From: Saprospiraceae bacterium
GTDB taxonomy: Bacteria > Bacteroidota > Bacteroidia > Chitinophagales > Saprospiraceae
Direction: 5' to 3'
Assembly: GCA_013002625.1 (NCBI GenBank)
Contig: JABDJE010000162.1
Coordinates: 1-12,802, forward strand
Length of the DNA stretch: 12,802 nt
Shown: positions 1 to 8,399 of the stretch, piece by piece
Position numbering within the stretch: position 1 is the stretch's first letter
Layout: every line of letters begins with the position of its first letter
Program-made: the position numbers and the translations under genes
Notes under the pieces: generated by a model
Database searches by the model: none
Seen by the model: the letters and a program-made list of their open reading frames with translations, nothing else
What the model was told of the DNA's origin: nothing

Positions 1-1
1 A

Positions 2-1174
2 GAGTATACAGCTAATGGTGTATTCTTTGCTGTAATCTTTGGTTTGGTAGCAGGTTTACTTATCGGAATAATAACTGAGTTTTACACAGGTACCGGAACA
101 AGACCGGTTAAATCAATTGTAAATCAATCGCTAACAGGTTCTGCTACGAATATAATTGCAGGATTAGGTGTTGGTATGCAATCGACAGCTTTGCCTATTA
201 TCGTATTGGCAATTGCTATTATTGGTGCCCACCATTTTGCAGGATTGTACGGAATTGCAATCGCAGCAGTTGGAATGTTATCAAATACAGGTATTCAACT
301 AGCCGTTGACGCTTATGGCCCAATATCAGACAATGCCGGTGGTATCGCTGAGATGGCAGATTTGCCTAAAGAGGTTAGACAACGTACAGATAAGTTAGAT
401 GCAGTAGGAAATACAACAGCTGCTATCGGAAAAGGATTCGCTATCGGTTCTGCAGCTTTGACAGCATTGGCATTATTTGCGGCTTATATGACGACAGTTG
501 GAATCTCTACAATTAATATTGCTGATCCAATTGTTATGGCTGGATTGTTAATTGGAGGAATGTTACCATTCCTTTTCTCTGCTTTGTCGATGAATGCAGT
601 AGGAAGGGCGGCTATGGATATGATCCAGGAAGTTAGAAGACAATTTAAGTCTATTCCTGAATTGACTGCAGCACTTGAGGTTATGAAGAGAAACGAAGGA
701 AAAGAGTCTGATCAGTGGTCGGAAGCAGATAGAGCAACATTCGATGCCGCAGACGGGAAAGCTGAATATGGTAAATGCGTTGAAATATCAACTAAAGCAT
801 CCATCAGAGAAATGATTATTCCTGGTTTGATTGCAGTTGTGACACCCGTGGTTATCGGATTTGGTCCGAAACTATTTGGAAGCGATATGGGTCCTGAAAT
901 GTTAGGAGGCCTTTTAGCAGGTGTTACGGTTTGTGGTGTTTTGATGGCTATCTTCCAGTCTAATGCTGGAGGTGCATGGGATAACGCCAAGAAGATGTTC
1001 GAAGAAGGTGTTGAGATCAATGGTGAAATGTATTACAAGGGTTCTGAGCCTCACAAAGCAACCGTTGTTGGTGATACAGTAGGGGATCCATTTAAAGATA
1101 CTTCTGGTCCATCACTTAATATTTTATTGAAATTAATGTCTGTAGTAGCGCTTGTTTTAGCGCCACTCTTATAA
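2..1174 (+). CDS. hppA: Membrane-bound K+-dependent ion-translocating pyrophosphatase, C-terminal half (5' partial)
   Basis: This is the C-terminal ~390 residues of a membrane pyrophosphatase, which hydrolyses cytoplasmic PPi and pumps Na+ and/or H+ across the inner membrane. The frame is open to the left edge; a TTG at 44 lies inside the gene and is not the start. Visible family motifs are GMQSTALP, DNAGGIAEM (nt 329-355), GNTTAAIGKG (nt 407-436), NAGGAWDNAKK and GDTVGDPFKDTSGPSLN near the C terminus, among many hydrophobic helices. In GNTTAAIGKG, Ala at position 5 and Gly at position 8 are the residues known for K+-dependent enzymes; K+-independent ones carry Lys and Thr. A hydrophilic stretch before the KCVEISTKAS motif looks like a lineage-specific loop. 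The residues deciding Na+ or H+ specificity lie upstream of the window, so the ion cannot be called. A terminator follows 23 nt after the stop. Confidence 0.97.
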   Translation, partial: EYTANGVFFAVIFGLVAGLLIGIITEFYTGTGTRPVKSIVNQSLTGSATNIIAGLGVGMQSTALPIIVLAIAIIGAHHFAGLYGIAIAAVGMLSNTGIQLAVDAYGPISDNAGGIAEMADLPKEVRQRTDKLDAVGNTTAAIGKGFAIGSAALTALALFAAYMTTVGISTINIADPIVMAGLLIGGMLPFLFSALSMNAVGRAAMDMIQEVRRQFKSIPELTAALEVMKRNEGKESDQWSEADRATFDAADGKAEYGKCVEISTKASIREMIIPGLIAVVTPVVIGFGPKLFGSDMGPEMLGGLLAGVTVCGVLMAIFQSNAGGAWDNAKKMFEEGVEINGEMYYKGSEPHKATVVGDTVGDPFKDTSGPSLNILLKLMSVVALVLAPLL

Positions 1175-1196
1175 GAATAAATTGCAATAGTCTTTT

Positions 1197-1229
1197 AAGG
1201 CATGCCTGTCTCAGGCGTGCCTTTTTTTT
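1197..1229 (+). terminator. Rho-independent terminator of hppA
   Basis: A 12-bp stem (AAGGCATGCCTG / CAGGCGTGCCTT, one G-T wobble) with a 3-nt TCT loop runs directly into eight T's. It lies 23 nt after the hppA stop, so hppA transcription probably ends here. Confidence 0.93.
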
Positions 1230-1303
1230 ATCTAGTGATTTATTGATTATTCCGCACTAAGTATAAAAACATATTATATATATTATAATTATATATAAAT
1301 GCC

Positions 1304-1311
1304 TACATTTG
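1304..1311 (+). promoter_or_regulatory. Candidate Bacteroidota -7 promoter box
   Basis: TACATTTG is an exact match to the Bacteroidota -7 consensus TAnnTTTG. It sits 43 nt before the ATG at 1355 and behind a very AT-rich tract (about 1262-1299). No clear -33 TTTG is present at the expected 19-21 nt spacing, so this is a moderate call. It fits a separate transcription unit for the small membrane protein, since the preceding gene ends in a terminator. Confidence 0.45.
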
Positions 1312-1354
1312 TTCTGTTTTTTATCAAATAACCAAAACAAAACAAACGAGTGAT

Positions 1355-1771
1355 ATGAACAAAACAACAATTTTTGCTGGTGTAGCTGCTGGCGTCGTAT
1401 GGTATATACTGGGCTTCCTATTCTACGGAATGTCTGGTCTTATGGATGGATATATGACTGAAGCAGGTGCTGCTGTCATGCTTCCTGAGGAAAACATTAA
1501 TATGATTCTGCTCATAGTAGCACATCTGGTATTAGGTATCGTGTTTGCCGCGATATATTCTAAATGGGCCAGAGGAACACACACCTTTAAGCATGGCGCT
1601 GAATTAGGTGTAATGGTAGCACTGTTTTTCATTGGGATAGCTTTGATCAACATTTCTGTGAAAAATGAAATGTCAACAATGGGATATGTAGTTGATTCAA
1701 TTTTTGGAATCATAAGCATGGCAATTGGTGGAGGCGTATGTGCGCTTGTCTTTGGTAAAATGGAGGACTAA
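1355..1771 (+). CDS. Small four-helix inner-membrane protein, unknown function
   Basis: A 138-residue protein with four predicted membrane helices at about residues 5-27, 49-68, 82-101 and 112-134. The loops are short, and the basic stretch after helix 2 (KWARGTHTFKHG) suggests a cytoplasmic side there. Glycines are frequent in helices 1 and 4. There are no catalytic or binding motifs I recognise. It vaguely resembles small 4-TM DUF families of Bacteroidota, but I cannot name one. The ATG at 1355 directly precedes a typical short basic N terminus (MNKTT) and hydrophobic segment. The gene lies between two terminators and is therefore probably monocistronic. The antisense open frame at 1423-1719 is a shadow of it. 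Confidence 0.85.
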   Translation: MNKTTIFAGVAAGVVWYILGFLFYGMSGLMDGYMTEAGAAVMLPEENINMILLIVAHLVLGIVFAAIYSKWARGTHTFKHGAELGVMVALFFIGIALINISVKNEMSTMGYVVDSIFGIISMAIGGGVCALVFGKMED

Positions 1772-1795
1772 CTAAAAACTATTTACTAGAATTTG

Positions 1796-1831
1796 AAAAG
1801 GAGGTTTTGCTTCGGCAAGACCTCTTTTTTT
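1796..1831 (+). terminator. Rho-independent terminator after the 4-TM gene
   Basis: GAGGTTTTGC (1801-1810), loop TTCG, then GCAAGACCTC (1815-1824) and a run of T's to 1831. There is one G-T wobble, and the A's before the stem can pair with part of the T run. TTCG is a stable UUCG tetraloop in RNA. It starts 24 nt after the stop at 1771. Confidence 0.92.
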
Positions 1832-1866
1832 ATGTATCTTTTCGATCCTTTTAAATAAGCATTGGT

Positions 1867-4800
1867 ATGAAAAATATCTTAACATTATTATTTCTCTTCT
1901 CTTGTTTGCAAAGCATTGCACAATCGAACACCGTTTTGACTATTAACTATGAATCCACAACCAGGGATACTGTTATAGAATTTCCAACCGAAGATCACAA
2001 CAAGTATGAACGCATTCTCATGCATTATTCCATGCGTTGTAAGGATGGTCTGGTGTCGACGGGTTCTCAAAGAAATCTTGGATGTGGTGAATGGGATTAC
2101 AGCTGCAACACATACCTGGTCGATTCTACACGTGTAGACTCATTGAAAGCCACTTCTGCCGATCATGTGATTGCTGGGTTTTCTGGAGACAGTTATGAAT
2201 ACAGAACCACGCCAACTTATACTTATTATCAAAGCATTCAACAGGAAGTAAGCTACAATAATATTATTACGAATAATGTGTATGCTGTAGGAGCGCCCAA
2301 TGGCAGCCAAAATGCATTTGGTCAGCAGGGAGGTGCTTATAAAAACCAATTTATTTTAACAGCGGAAACATTAACTGCTGCCAATTTGGGAGCAGATGAT
2401 ATTGCAGGGATGAGTTTCAATTTCACATCAGGAGATATTAATTTGAAAAACTGCAGGGTTAAAATGCAAAATACCTCTGCTGCGTCAATTGATGAAGTAG
2501 CTGTTCCTGGTGCCTGGCAAGAATTATTTTTTTATGATATAACCTTAAATGAGGATAATAATTGGTTAAGATTCTATGACAATTTCGAGTGGGATGGCAC
2601 TTCCAATATTCTTGTTGACTTAAGTTACGATGCAGCGACTGGACAGGATCTGGATATCCAGTCAGTTGATTTATCCTACGAAGGGTCACGTTCAGCTGGT
2701 GAAGATATGTATATGTCAGTAGCATCCAGCGGCCATGTATATGTAGATGATGGATTTGACAATATTGGAGAAGAAATAACCATAAGCTTCTGGCAATATG
2801 GCGCCTCAAATCAACCGACCAATTCAACCATTTTTGAAGGGCGAGATGCCAATAACCTGCGTCAAGCCAATGTCCACTTACCTTGGAGTAATGGACAGGT
2901 TTACTGGGATTGTGGGAATGATGGCGGTGGATACGATCGTATCAATAAGCAAGCAAATCCAGAAGATTTTAAAGACCAATGGAACCACTGGGCATTCACA
3001 AAAAATGCAACCACGGGTGAAATGCATATCTATCTGAATGGAATATTATGGCACTCTGGTACGGGATTATACAGATCTATGGATATCAGTGATATGAATA
3101 TAGGTGCAGCGATAAGATCTAGCTCCCTATTCTATTATGGAGCGATTGATGCCTTTAGGGTCTGGAACAAAGCGCTGGATGAAAATACAATTAGAGCTTA
3201 CATGTCTAAGCCTGTCGACGACACACATCCTAATTATAACAGTTTGATCTTGAATTACAACTTTAATGAAGTTAATGGAGACAATGCTTACATCGATTCA
3301 TCGCCAAATGAGAACCATGGCAGCATTGTAGGCCAAGTAGGTATGCGAGCATGGAAGGGCGAAAATATCGCTGTTGATCTACAGAATGGTAATACAATTC
3401 CCGACCTAAACCTTCACCAGGGATTATATTTTACCTGGGTTGAAGATAATGTTGTTGTCGATTCAATTCAAAATCTCTCACAAAAGGTTGACTTCTACTC
3501 GGTCGAAGGAACAGATCTGGTTCTTGACAGCACAGCTTATTATTATTCTGCAGGTGATTATCCCATCCTGGATGAAATGGGGGATCAAGTAGGGACGGTT
3601 AACTTTGCGGCTGAAGGAACAATAGATATATCGGAATTATCCTATTACAGCAAATCACCAATGGCTTATGAATTGATGTCATTCGTAACACCTTACGGTA
3701 TTGGCATCGACTTTGGATTGGATGGACATACATGGACTTTTGATGTCACTGAATTTGGACCCATTTTAAAAGGGAACAAACGCCTCTATCTCTCAAGAGG
3801 AGGCCAATGGCAAGAAGAAATGGATATTCGTTTTGAGTTTATCGAAGGCACGCCAGATAGAAATGTCATTGATATCAAACAAGTGTGGCCGGTTAATCAA
3901 ACAGCATTTGGCAGCATTACAAATGATTGGAGATTGGAACCAAGGACTTTTACTTATGACCCATCCATTGCACAATATGAAATTAAAACCGTCGTAACGG
4001 GCCATGGACAGGAAGGCGAATTCATACCACGAAATCACACCATTAACATAGGAGCGTTTGCAGAGACTTGGCAAGCGTGGACCGAATGCGCATCAAATCC
4101 GATTTACCCTCAAGGCGGGACATGGGTATATGATCGTGCAGGTTGGTGCCCAGGGGCTCCATCGGATGTTCAAATCATAGATGCTACCCAATACTTCCAG
4201 TTTTTAGGAGATGTAGAACTTGATTATGGTGTTGATTTTGCATCAGGCGATAGTCGATACATTGTAAATGTTCAACTCATTGAATACGGTGCACCCAATA
4301 AAGCAAATGACGCCTCAATTTCAGATGTAATCTATCCATCATCACGTATCGAACATGCAAGATTTAATCCTACATGTCAGCCACCGCTTGTGATCTTGGA
4401 AAATAAAGGGAGCGAGGTCTTGACATCTGCTACCATAGAATATGGCATTTTAGGCAAATCTAGCTATAGCTATAATTGGACTGGAAATCTAAATTTCTTA
4501 AGTAAGGAAGAGGTAGAATTAGATTACTTATTTGACTTGTTGTCCATTGAAGAAGGGGATCAATTTTTTGCCACAATCAAGAATATAAATGGCGGTAGCG
4601 ACGCGTATAGTAATAATGACATGGCTGTTACAGATTTAAGTCCTGTCAAACACTACAGTCAAGATATTGTCATTGAATTCAGAACCAATAATCGACCCAC
4701 TGAAACTTCTTATACTTTAAGAGATAATGCCGGAAATATAATTCACGGCAGATCCAATGCGGCAGTTTCTGCCTTCACGCTTTACAGAGATACCATAAGA

Positions 4801-5256
4801 AACCTTAATGGATGTTTTCAACTCCTGGTTGAGGACAGTGATGATGATGGTTTGAGCTGGTGGGCCAACTCAGACGGAAGTGGTTATGTAAGAATAAGAT
4901 CTGTGGGTGATAATTATGATGAAATTGCGACCGATTTCGGAAAATTCGTAGAGTACAATTTTTCTGCAGGCATGATATCAGATGTAGAGGATGTTGAGCT
5001 GGTTCAGGATTTAAGTATATACCCTAACCCGGGCACAGATCAAATTAGAATTGATGGTATACAGGATTGGAATGAATCCATTTTTGTCCAATTAATTGAT
5101 GCCAATGCCAAGGTCATCCTGGCGCAGAATTATAAATCCTGGCAACTGAGTGGTGAAGGCATATCCCAACTACAATCTTTACCGACTGGGATGTATTGGC
5201 TGCAATTGAATGATGGAGAAAGAGTGCAACGCCTTAAATGGGTGAAAGTGGATTAG
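1867..5256 (+). CDS. Secreted PNGase F-like protein with LamG-type insertion and T9SS type A sorting tail
   Basis: A 1129-residue exported protein. A signal peptide (residues 1-18, cleavage SIA|QS) leads into the start of a peptide-N-glycosidase F fold with CGEWDYSC (73-80). About 500 residues then interrupt the fold: a beta-rich module (~140-270) and a LamG/concanavalin-like domain (~275-455, with WNHWAFT, MHIYLNG and FRVWNKAL). The PNGase F fold resumes at ~600 with FVTPYGIGIDFG, WTFDVTEFGPILKGNKRL, EGTPDRNV, GHGQEGEFIPRNHTINIG, CASNPI and YDRAGWCPG (755-763). Compared with the known enzyme, catalytic Asp60 maps to D77 and Glu206 to E718; the Glu118 position is not obviously conserved. A beta-sandwich follows (~925-1035, DSDDDGLSWWA), then a Por-secretion tail (~1045-1129, YPNPGTDQIRI, LPTGMYWLQL). 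Removal of N-glycans from external glycoproteins is possible, but activity is inferred. Probably monocistronic. Confidence 0.88.
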   Translation: MKNILTLLFLFSCLQSIAQSNTVLTINYESTTRDTVIEFPTEDHNKYERILMHYSMRCKDGLVSTGSQRNLGCGEWDYSCNTYLVDSTRVDSLKATSADHVIAGFSGDSYEYRTTPTYTYYQSIQQEVSYNNIITNNVYAVGAPNGSQNAFGQQGGAYKNQFILTAETLTAANLGADDIAGMSFNFTSGDINLKNCRVKMQNTSAASIDEVAVPGAWQELFFYDITLNEDNNWLRFYDNFEWDGTSNILVDLSYDAATGQDLDIQSVDLSYEGSRSAGEDMYMSVASSGHVYVDDGFDNIGEEITISFWQYGASNQPTNSTIFEGRDANNLRQANVHLPWSNGQVYWDCGNDGGGYDRINKQANPEDFKDQWNHWAFTKNATTGEMHIYLNGILWHSGTGLYRSMDISDMNIGAAIRSSSLFYYGAIDAFRVWNKALDENTIRAYMSKPVDDTHPNYNSLILNYNFNEVNGDNAYIDSSPNENHGSIVGQVGMRAWKGENIAVDLQNGNTIPDLNLHQGLYFTWVEDNVVVDSIQNLSQKVDFYSVEGTDLVLDSTAYYYSAGDYPILDEMGDQVGTVNFAAEGTIDISELSYYSKSPMAYELMSFVTPYGIGIDFGLDGHTWTFDVTEFGPILKGNKRLYLSRGGQWQEEMDIRFEFIEGTPDRNVIDIKQVWPVNQTAFGSITNDWRLEPRTFTYDPSIAQYEIKTVVTGHGQEGEFIPRNHTINIGAFAETWQAWTECASNPIYPQGGTWVYDRAGWCPGAPSDVQIIDATQYFQFLGDVELDYGVDFASGDSRYIVNVQLIEYGAPNKANDASISDVIYPSSRIEHARFNPTCQPPLVILENKGSEVLTSATIEYGILGKSSYSYNWTGNLNFLSKEEVELDYLFDLLSIEEGDQFFATIKNINGGSDAYSNNDMAVTDLSPVKHYSQDIVIEFRTNNRPTETSYTLRDNAGNIIHGRSNAAVSAFTLYRDTIRNLNGCFQLLVEDSDDDGLSWWANSDGSGYVRIRSVGDNYDEIATDFGKFVEYNFSAGMISDVEDVELVQDLSIYPNPGTDQIRIDGIQDWNESIFVQLIDANAKVILAQNYKSWQLSGEGISQLQSLPTGMYWLQLNDGERVQRLKWVKVD

Positions 5257-5259
5257 GGA

Positions 5260-5304
5260 TTGGAGTATTAGGTTTAAGTTTCAAACTTAAACCTAATACT
5301 CTAA
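5260..5304. repeat. Near-perfect long palindrome (19-bp arms, 1-nt centre)
   Basis: Arms 5263-5281 (GAGTATTAGGTTTAAGTTT) and 5283-5301 are exact reverse complements around a single C at 5282. One G-T wobble and two further pairs extend it to 5260-5304. It begins 4 nt after the stop of the PNGase F-like gene, so the mRNA would carry a long 3' hairpin. No T run follows, so it is not a standard intrinsic terminator; it may stabilise the mRNA 3' end or be a dispersed palindromic element. Confidence 0.85.
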
Positions 5305-5362
5305 GGTGCAAGTCTTGGTTTGAAACTTAAACCTAATGTTTATATGTACAAGTCTTTCAATT
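5283..5362. repeat. Two-copy degenerate tandem repeat, 40-nt period
   Basis: Unit 1 (5283-5322) and unit 2 (5323-5362) both start with AAACTTAAACCTAAT, identical over 15 nt, and later share CAAGTCTT at the same offset. The segments between have diverged. With the inverted copy at 5263-5281, the motif AAACTTAAACCTAAT occurs three times within 100 nt, once inverted. This suggests local duplication of a repeat unit. Confidence 0.75.
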
Positions 5363-5615
5363 CTAATTTAAACGTATTGTATATAGCTTAATGCCTTATT
5401 TCCAAATAAATATGATTAACTCAAATTTCCATTTCATGGATAAAAATGCCCGCTTTATCTAATAGATAGAGCCACTTTTGCGTTAAACAGTATATTGGCG
5501 CACGCCAAGGTCAACAAATTATGCTGCTTAAGTGTAATATGTTTAATATCAACCTTCTATGAACCTACACTTACCTGATATAATATCTATTCATTTACAT
5601 ATAAAACTTTTAGAC
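5363..5615. other. Intergenic leader of the M16 peptidase gene
   Basis: AT-rich non-coding stretch. I see no RNA gene and no exact TAnnTTTG box. The closest promoter-like match is CACTTTTG at 5473-5480 (one mismatch), without a -33 partner. It contains a short inverted repeat TATCT-AAT-AGATA (5456-5468) and a GC-rich palindrome at 5495-5508, listed separately. Confidence 0.5.
5495..5508. promoter_or_regulatory. Candidate operator palindrome
   Basis: TTGGCG-CA-CGCCAA is a perfect 6-bp inverted repeat with a 2-bp centre, GC-rich inside an AT-rich leader, ~110 nt upstream of the M16 peptidase start. The tight centre suits a dimeric DNA-binding protein better than an RNA hairpin. No regulator can be assigned. 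Confidence 0.3.
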
Positions 5616-8363
5616 ATGAAACAAAGAATTCTAGCTTTAACAGCTGTATTCTGTATGTTCCTGACGGTCTCAACTTATGCACAAGTTGAACTACCTGAAG
5701 GCGTTAAGAAGAATACCTCAGTTGAAGGTATAACAGAATATGAGCTGGAGAACGGACTTAAAGTCTTATTATTTCCAGATCAATCCAAACCAACAATTAC
5801 CGTTAATGTAACCTATCTCGTTGGGTCAAGACACGAAGGATATGGTGAGACCGGTATGGCTCACTTATTAGAGCACCTGGTTTTTAAAGGCACACCCGAT
5901 CACCCTAATATTCCTCAGGAATTAACCGAGCATGGTGCGAGACCAAACGGAACAACCTGGTACGATAGAACTAATTACTTTGAGACATTCAGCGCAACAG
6001 AAGAAAACCTTGAATGGGCACTTGACATGGAATCTGACAGAATGGTTAATTCATTCATTGCAAAAGAAGACCTGGATAGTGAAATGACTGTGGTACGCAA
6101 TGAATACGAAAGAGGAGAAAATTCACCTCAAGGTGTTTTAATGAAGCGTGTTATGGCAGCAGCATTTCAATGGCATAACTATGGAAAGACAACGATAGGC
6201 GCAAGATCTGATCTAGAAAATGTTCCCATTGACAGGTTAAAAGCTTTCTATCAGAAGTATTATCAACCCGACAATGCTATTCTTACCGTTGCGGGAAAAA
6301 TAGATGAACAAAATACACTTGAGCGTGTCAATCATTACTTTGGAAAAATACCAAGACCTGAAAGACAATTGATTCCGACTTATACAAAGGAACCAACACA
6401 GGATGGTGAGAAATTGGTTACACTCAAGAGAGTAGGTGATGTACAATCCGTAGCTGTAACATATCATACACCTCCAGGACCACATTATGAATATCCAGCT
6501 ATTGCAGTCATTGAAGAACTCATGACAAGTGAACCAGCAGGGCGTCTGTACAAGGCTTTGGTTGAAACAAATAAGGCATCTTCACAATGGGGTTTTGCAC
6601 CTGGATTGAAGGAAGGTGGTTTTATATATTTTAATGCGGACGTACGAAAAGAGAATGACATCGAAGAGGCTAAAAATATAATGTTGGCTACTTTGGATGC
6701 GCTGATTACTAATCCGCCTTCAGAAGAAGAAGTTGAAAGAGCAAAATCCAGAATTCTCAAAAATTGGGAATTGGCCTATAACAGTTCCGACAGAGTGGGT
6801 TTGACGATGAGTGAATCTATTGCCGCTGGAGACTGGAGACTATTCTTTTTGTTCAGGGATAGAATTGAGAAAGTAAGTGTATCAGATGTTGTATCTGCTG
6901 CAAGCAAATACTTTGTTCCATCTAACAGAACTGTAGGATTATTCATTCCGGACAGCGATCCTGTAAGAGCAGAAATTCCAGACCCACCTAATGTAAATCA
7001 ACTGGTTGCCAATTACAAAGGCAAAGAGGAGATCGCAATGGGAGAAGAATTCGATCCTTCACCAGGAAACATCGATTCAAGAACCAATACAGGTGAATTT
7101 GATTCTGGCATGGAGTACGCGCTTTTAAGCAAAGAGAACAGAGGGGATGCTGTAGTTGCAACAATGCGCTTACGCTATGGAACGCCTAAAAGTCTTGTTG
7201 GCAAGTCTACTGCTGCCCAATTTGCGGCCAGAATGCTAGATAAAGGAACAACATCGCTTACACGTCAGGAAATACAAGATAAACTAGACGCCCTCAAAGC
7301 ACGTGTAAATGTTTATGGTGGTCAAAGTGGTGCGACTGTAAGAATTGAAACAACAAATGAGAATTTATCAGAAGTTCTGGATTTGACTGCCGATATTCTT
7401 AAAAATCCAGCATTCTCACAGGAAGAATTTGATAAAATAAAAGAGGAAAATCTTGCTGGCCTGGAAGAGCAATTGTCAGAGCCACAGGCATTGGCATTCA
7501 ATAAGTTTAACAGACTTATGAATCCATACCCAGAAACTGATGTGAGGTACGCCAGAACACTAGAAGAACAAATTGAAGATATCAATGAACTTACACTTGA
7601 AGATGTTAAAGCATTTTACAGTGAGTATTATGGTACCGATGAAGCCACAGTATCTGTCGTGGGAGATTTTGATGAAGCCGAAATAAAATCAAAACTGAAT
7701 AGTCATTTTGGATCATGGACATCAGATTCCAAGTATCAGCGTATTGAGGATCCTTATGTAGAAATTAAACCCGAGGAAGCTGAGATCAATACGCCTGACA
7801 AATCAAATTCAATGTTTGTAGCTGGAATGGCTGTTCAGGTAAATGATTCGCATGATGATTATGCAGCCATGATGATCGGCAACTATATGCTTGGAGGTGG
7901 ATTTCTGAATTCAAGATTAGCTACGCGCATCCGTCAAAAAGAAGGATTAAGTTATGGTGTTGGTTCTTGGTTCAGCGGTTCTTCTGAAGATGATGGTGGT
8001 TCTTTTGGCGCTTATGCGATATCTGCACCAGAGAATACGGCTAAAGTGCAAGTCGCCTTCCAGGAAGAAATCCACAAGGTTATCAATGAAGGATTTACCG
8101 AAGAGGAATTGGAAGCAGCTAAGTCGGGTTGGTTACAATCTCAGACCGTGTCTCGTTCACAGGATGGCTCACTGATGGGCATGCTGGGCAACAATCTCAG
8201 ATTGGACAGAACGATGGAATGGACTGCAGAATTAGAAGAGAAGATTTCAAATCTAACAGTTGACCAAGTTAACGCCGCGATGAAACGCCACATTCACCCA
8301 GATAAAATGGTTTATGTACGAGCAGGTGATTTCGAGAAATTGAAAAAAGAAATAAAACCTTAA
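5616..8363 (+). CDS. Secreted M16 family (pitrilysin-type) zinc metallopeptidase, two-repeat form
   Basis: A 915-residue exported peptidase. I chose the ATG at 5616 over the upstream in-frame ATG at 5559 because it opens a clean signal peptide (basic MKQR, hydrophobic ALTAVFCMFLTV, cleavage TYA|QV); the longer form would bury it behind 19 extra residues. The N-terminal half has the inverted zinc motif HLLEH (H83, E86, H87) and the distal ligand E163 in VVRNEYERGEN, 76 residues after H87, as expected for M16. Its companion domain spans ~190-460. The second half (~510-915) repeats the architecture without the zinc motif: AAQFAARMLDKGT (~533-545) replaces HxxEH. It keeps the C-domain motif RQKEGLSY (R773-x6-Y780). 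The two halves should form a clamshell around one active site that degrades small peptides, probably in the periplasm. There is no T9SS tail or lipobox. Probably monocistronic, ending in a strong terminator. Confidence 0.95.
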   Translation: MKQRILALTAVFCMFLTVSTYAQVELPEGVKKNTSVEGITEYELENGLKVLLFPDQSKPTITVNVTYLVGSRHEGYGETGMAHLLEHLVFKGTPDHPNIPQELTEHGARPNGTTWYDRTNYFETFSATEENLEWALDMESDRMVNSFIAKEDLDSEMTVVRNEYERGENSPQGVLMKRVMAAAFQWHNYGKTTIGARSDLENVPIDRLKAFYQKYYQPDNAILTVAGKIDEQNTLERVNHYFGKIPRPERQLIPTYTKEPTQDGEKLVTLKRVGDVQSVAVTYHTPPGPHYEYPAIAVIEELMTSEPAGRLYKALVETNKASSQWGFAPGLKEGGFIYFNADVRKENDIEEAKNIMLATLDALITNPPSEEEVERAKSRILKNWELAYNSSDRVGLTMSESIAAGDWRLFFLFRDRIEKVSVSDVVSAASKYFVPSNRTVGLFIPDSDPVRAEIPDPPNVNQLVANYKGKEEIAMGEEFDPSPGNIDSRTNTGEFDSGMEYALLSKENRGDAVVATMRLRYGTPKSLVGKSTAAQFAARMLDKGTTSLTRQEIQDKLDALKARVNVYGGQSGATVRIETTNENLSEVLDLTADILKNPAFSQEEFDKIKEENLAGLEEQLSEPQALAFNKFNRLMNPYPETDVRYARTLEEQIEDINELTLEDVKAFYSEYYGTDEATVSVVGDFDEAEIKSKLNSHFGSWTSDSKYQRIEDPYVEIKPEEAEINTPDKSNSMFVAGMAVQVNDSHDDYAAMMIGNYMLGGGFLNSRLATRIRQKEGLSYGVGSWFSGSSEDDGGSFGAYAISAPENTAKVQVAFQEEIHKVINEGFTEEELEAAKSGWLQSQTVSRSQDGSLMGMLGNNLRLDRTMEWTAELEEKISNLTVDQVNAAMKRHIHPDKMVYVRAGDFEKLKKEIKP

Positions 8364-8369
8364 AATATG

Positions 8370-8397
8370 AAGCCCCTCAATTGAGGGGCTTTTTTTT
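8370..8397 (+). terminator. Rho-independent terminator of the M16 peptidase gene
   Basis: AAGCCCCTC (8370-8378), loop AATT, GAGGGGCTT (8383-8391), with eight T's at 8390-8397. The stem is perfect. It begins 7 nt after the TAA. Confidence 0.96.
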
Positions 8398-8399
8398 AC

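Noticed and set aside
712..1020. 102-codon open frame antisense to hppA
   Set aside because: It lies wholly inside a strongly conserved pyrophosphatase gene, has no recognisable domain and no promoter. It is a reading-frame shadow.
1262..1299. AT-rich alternating tract as a replication origin or CRISPR leader
   Set aside because: It is short, has no DnaA-box cluster and no spaced direct repeats. It is best explained as an AT-rich promoter-upstream region.
2459..2827. 122-codon antisense open frame within the PNGase F-like gene
   Set aside because: Low-complexity composition rich in His, Leu and Gln, with no signal or domain. The sense frame is clearly coding.
2798..3037. 79-codon same-strand open frame inside the PNGase F-like gene
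   Set aside because: It overlaps the LamG-like region, where the main frame carries recognisable motifs. It is an out-of-frame shadow, and no frameshift is needed.
5260..5304. Palindrome as a rho-independent terminator
   Set aside because: The stem is strong, but no T run follows on either strand, so intrinsic termination is not supported.
5559..5615. N-terminal extension of the M16 peptidase from the upstream ATG
   Set aside because: The 19 extra residues would precede a complete signal peptide that starts at the ATG at 5616. The shorter form is far more likely.
7954..8175. 73-codon same-strand open frame inside the M16 gene
   Set aside because: It overlaps the conserved RQKEGLSY region of the peptidase C-domain in another frame and has no features of its own.
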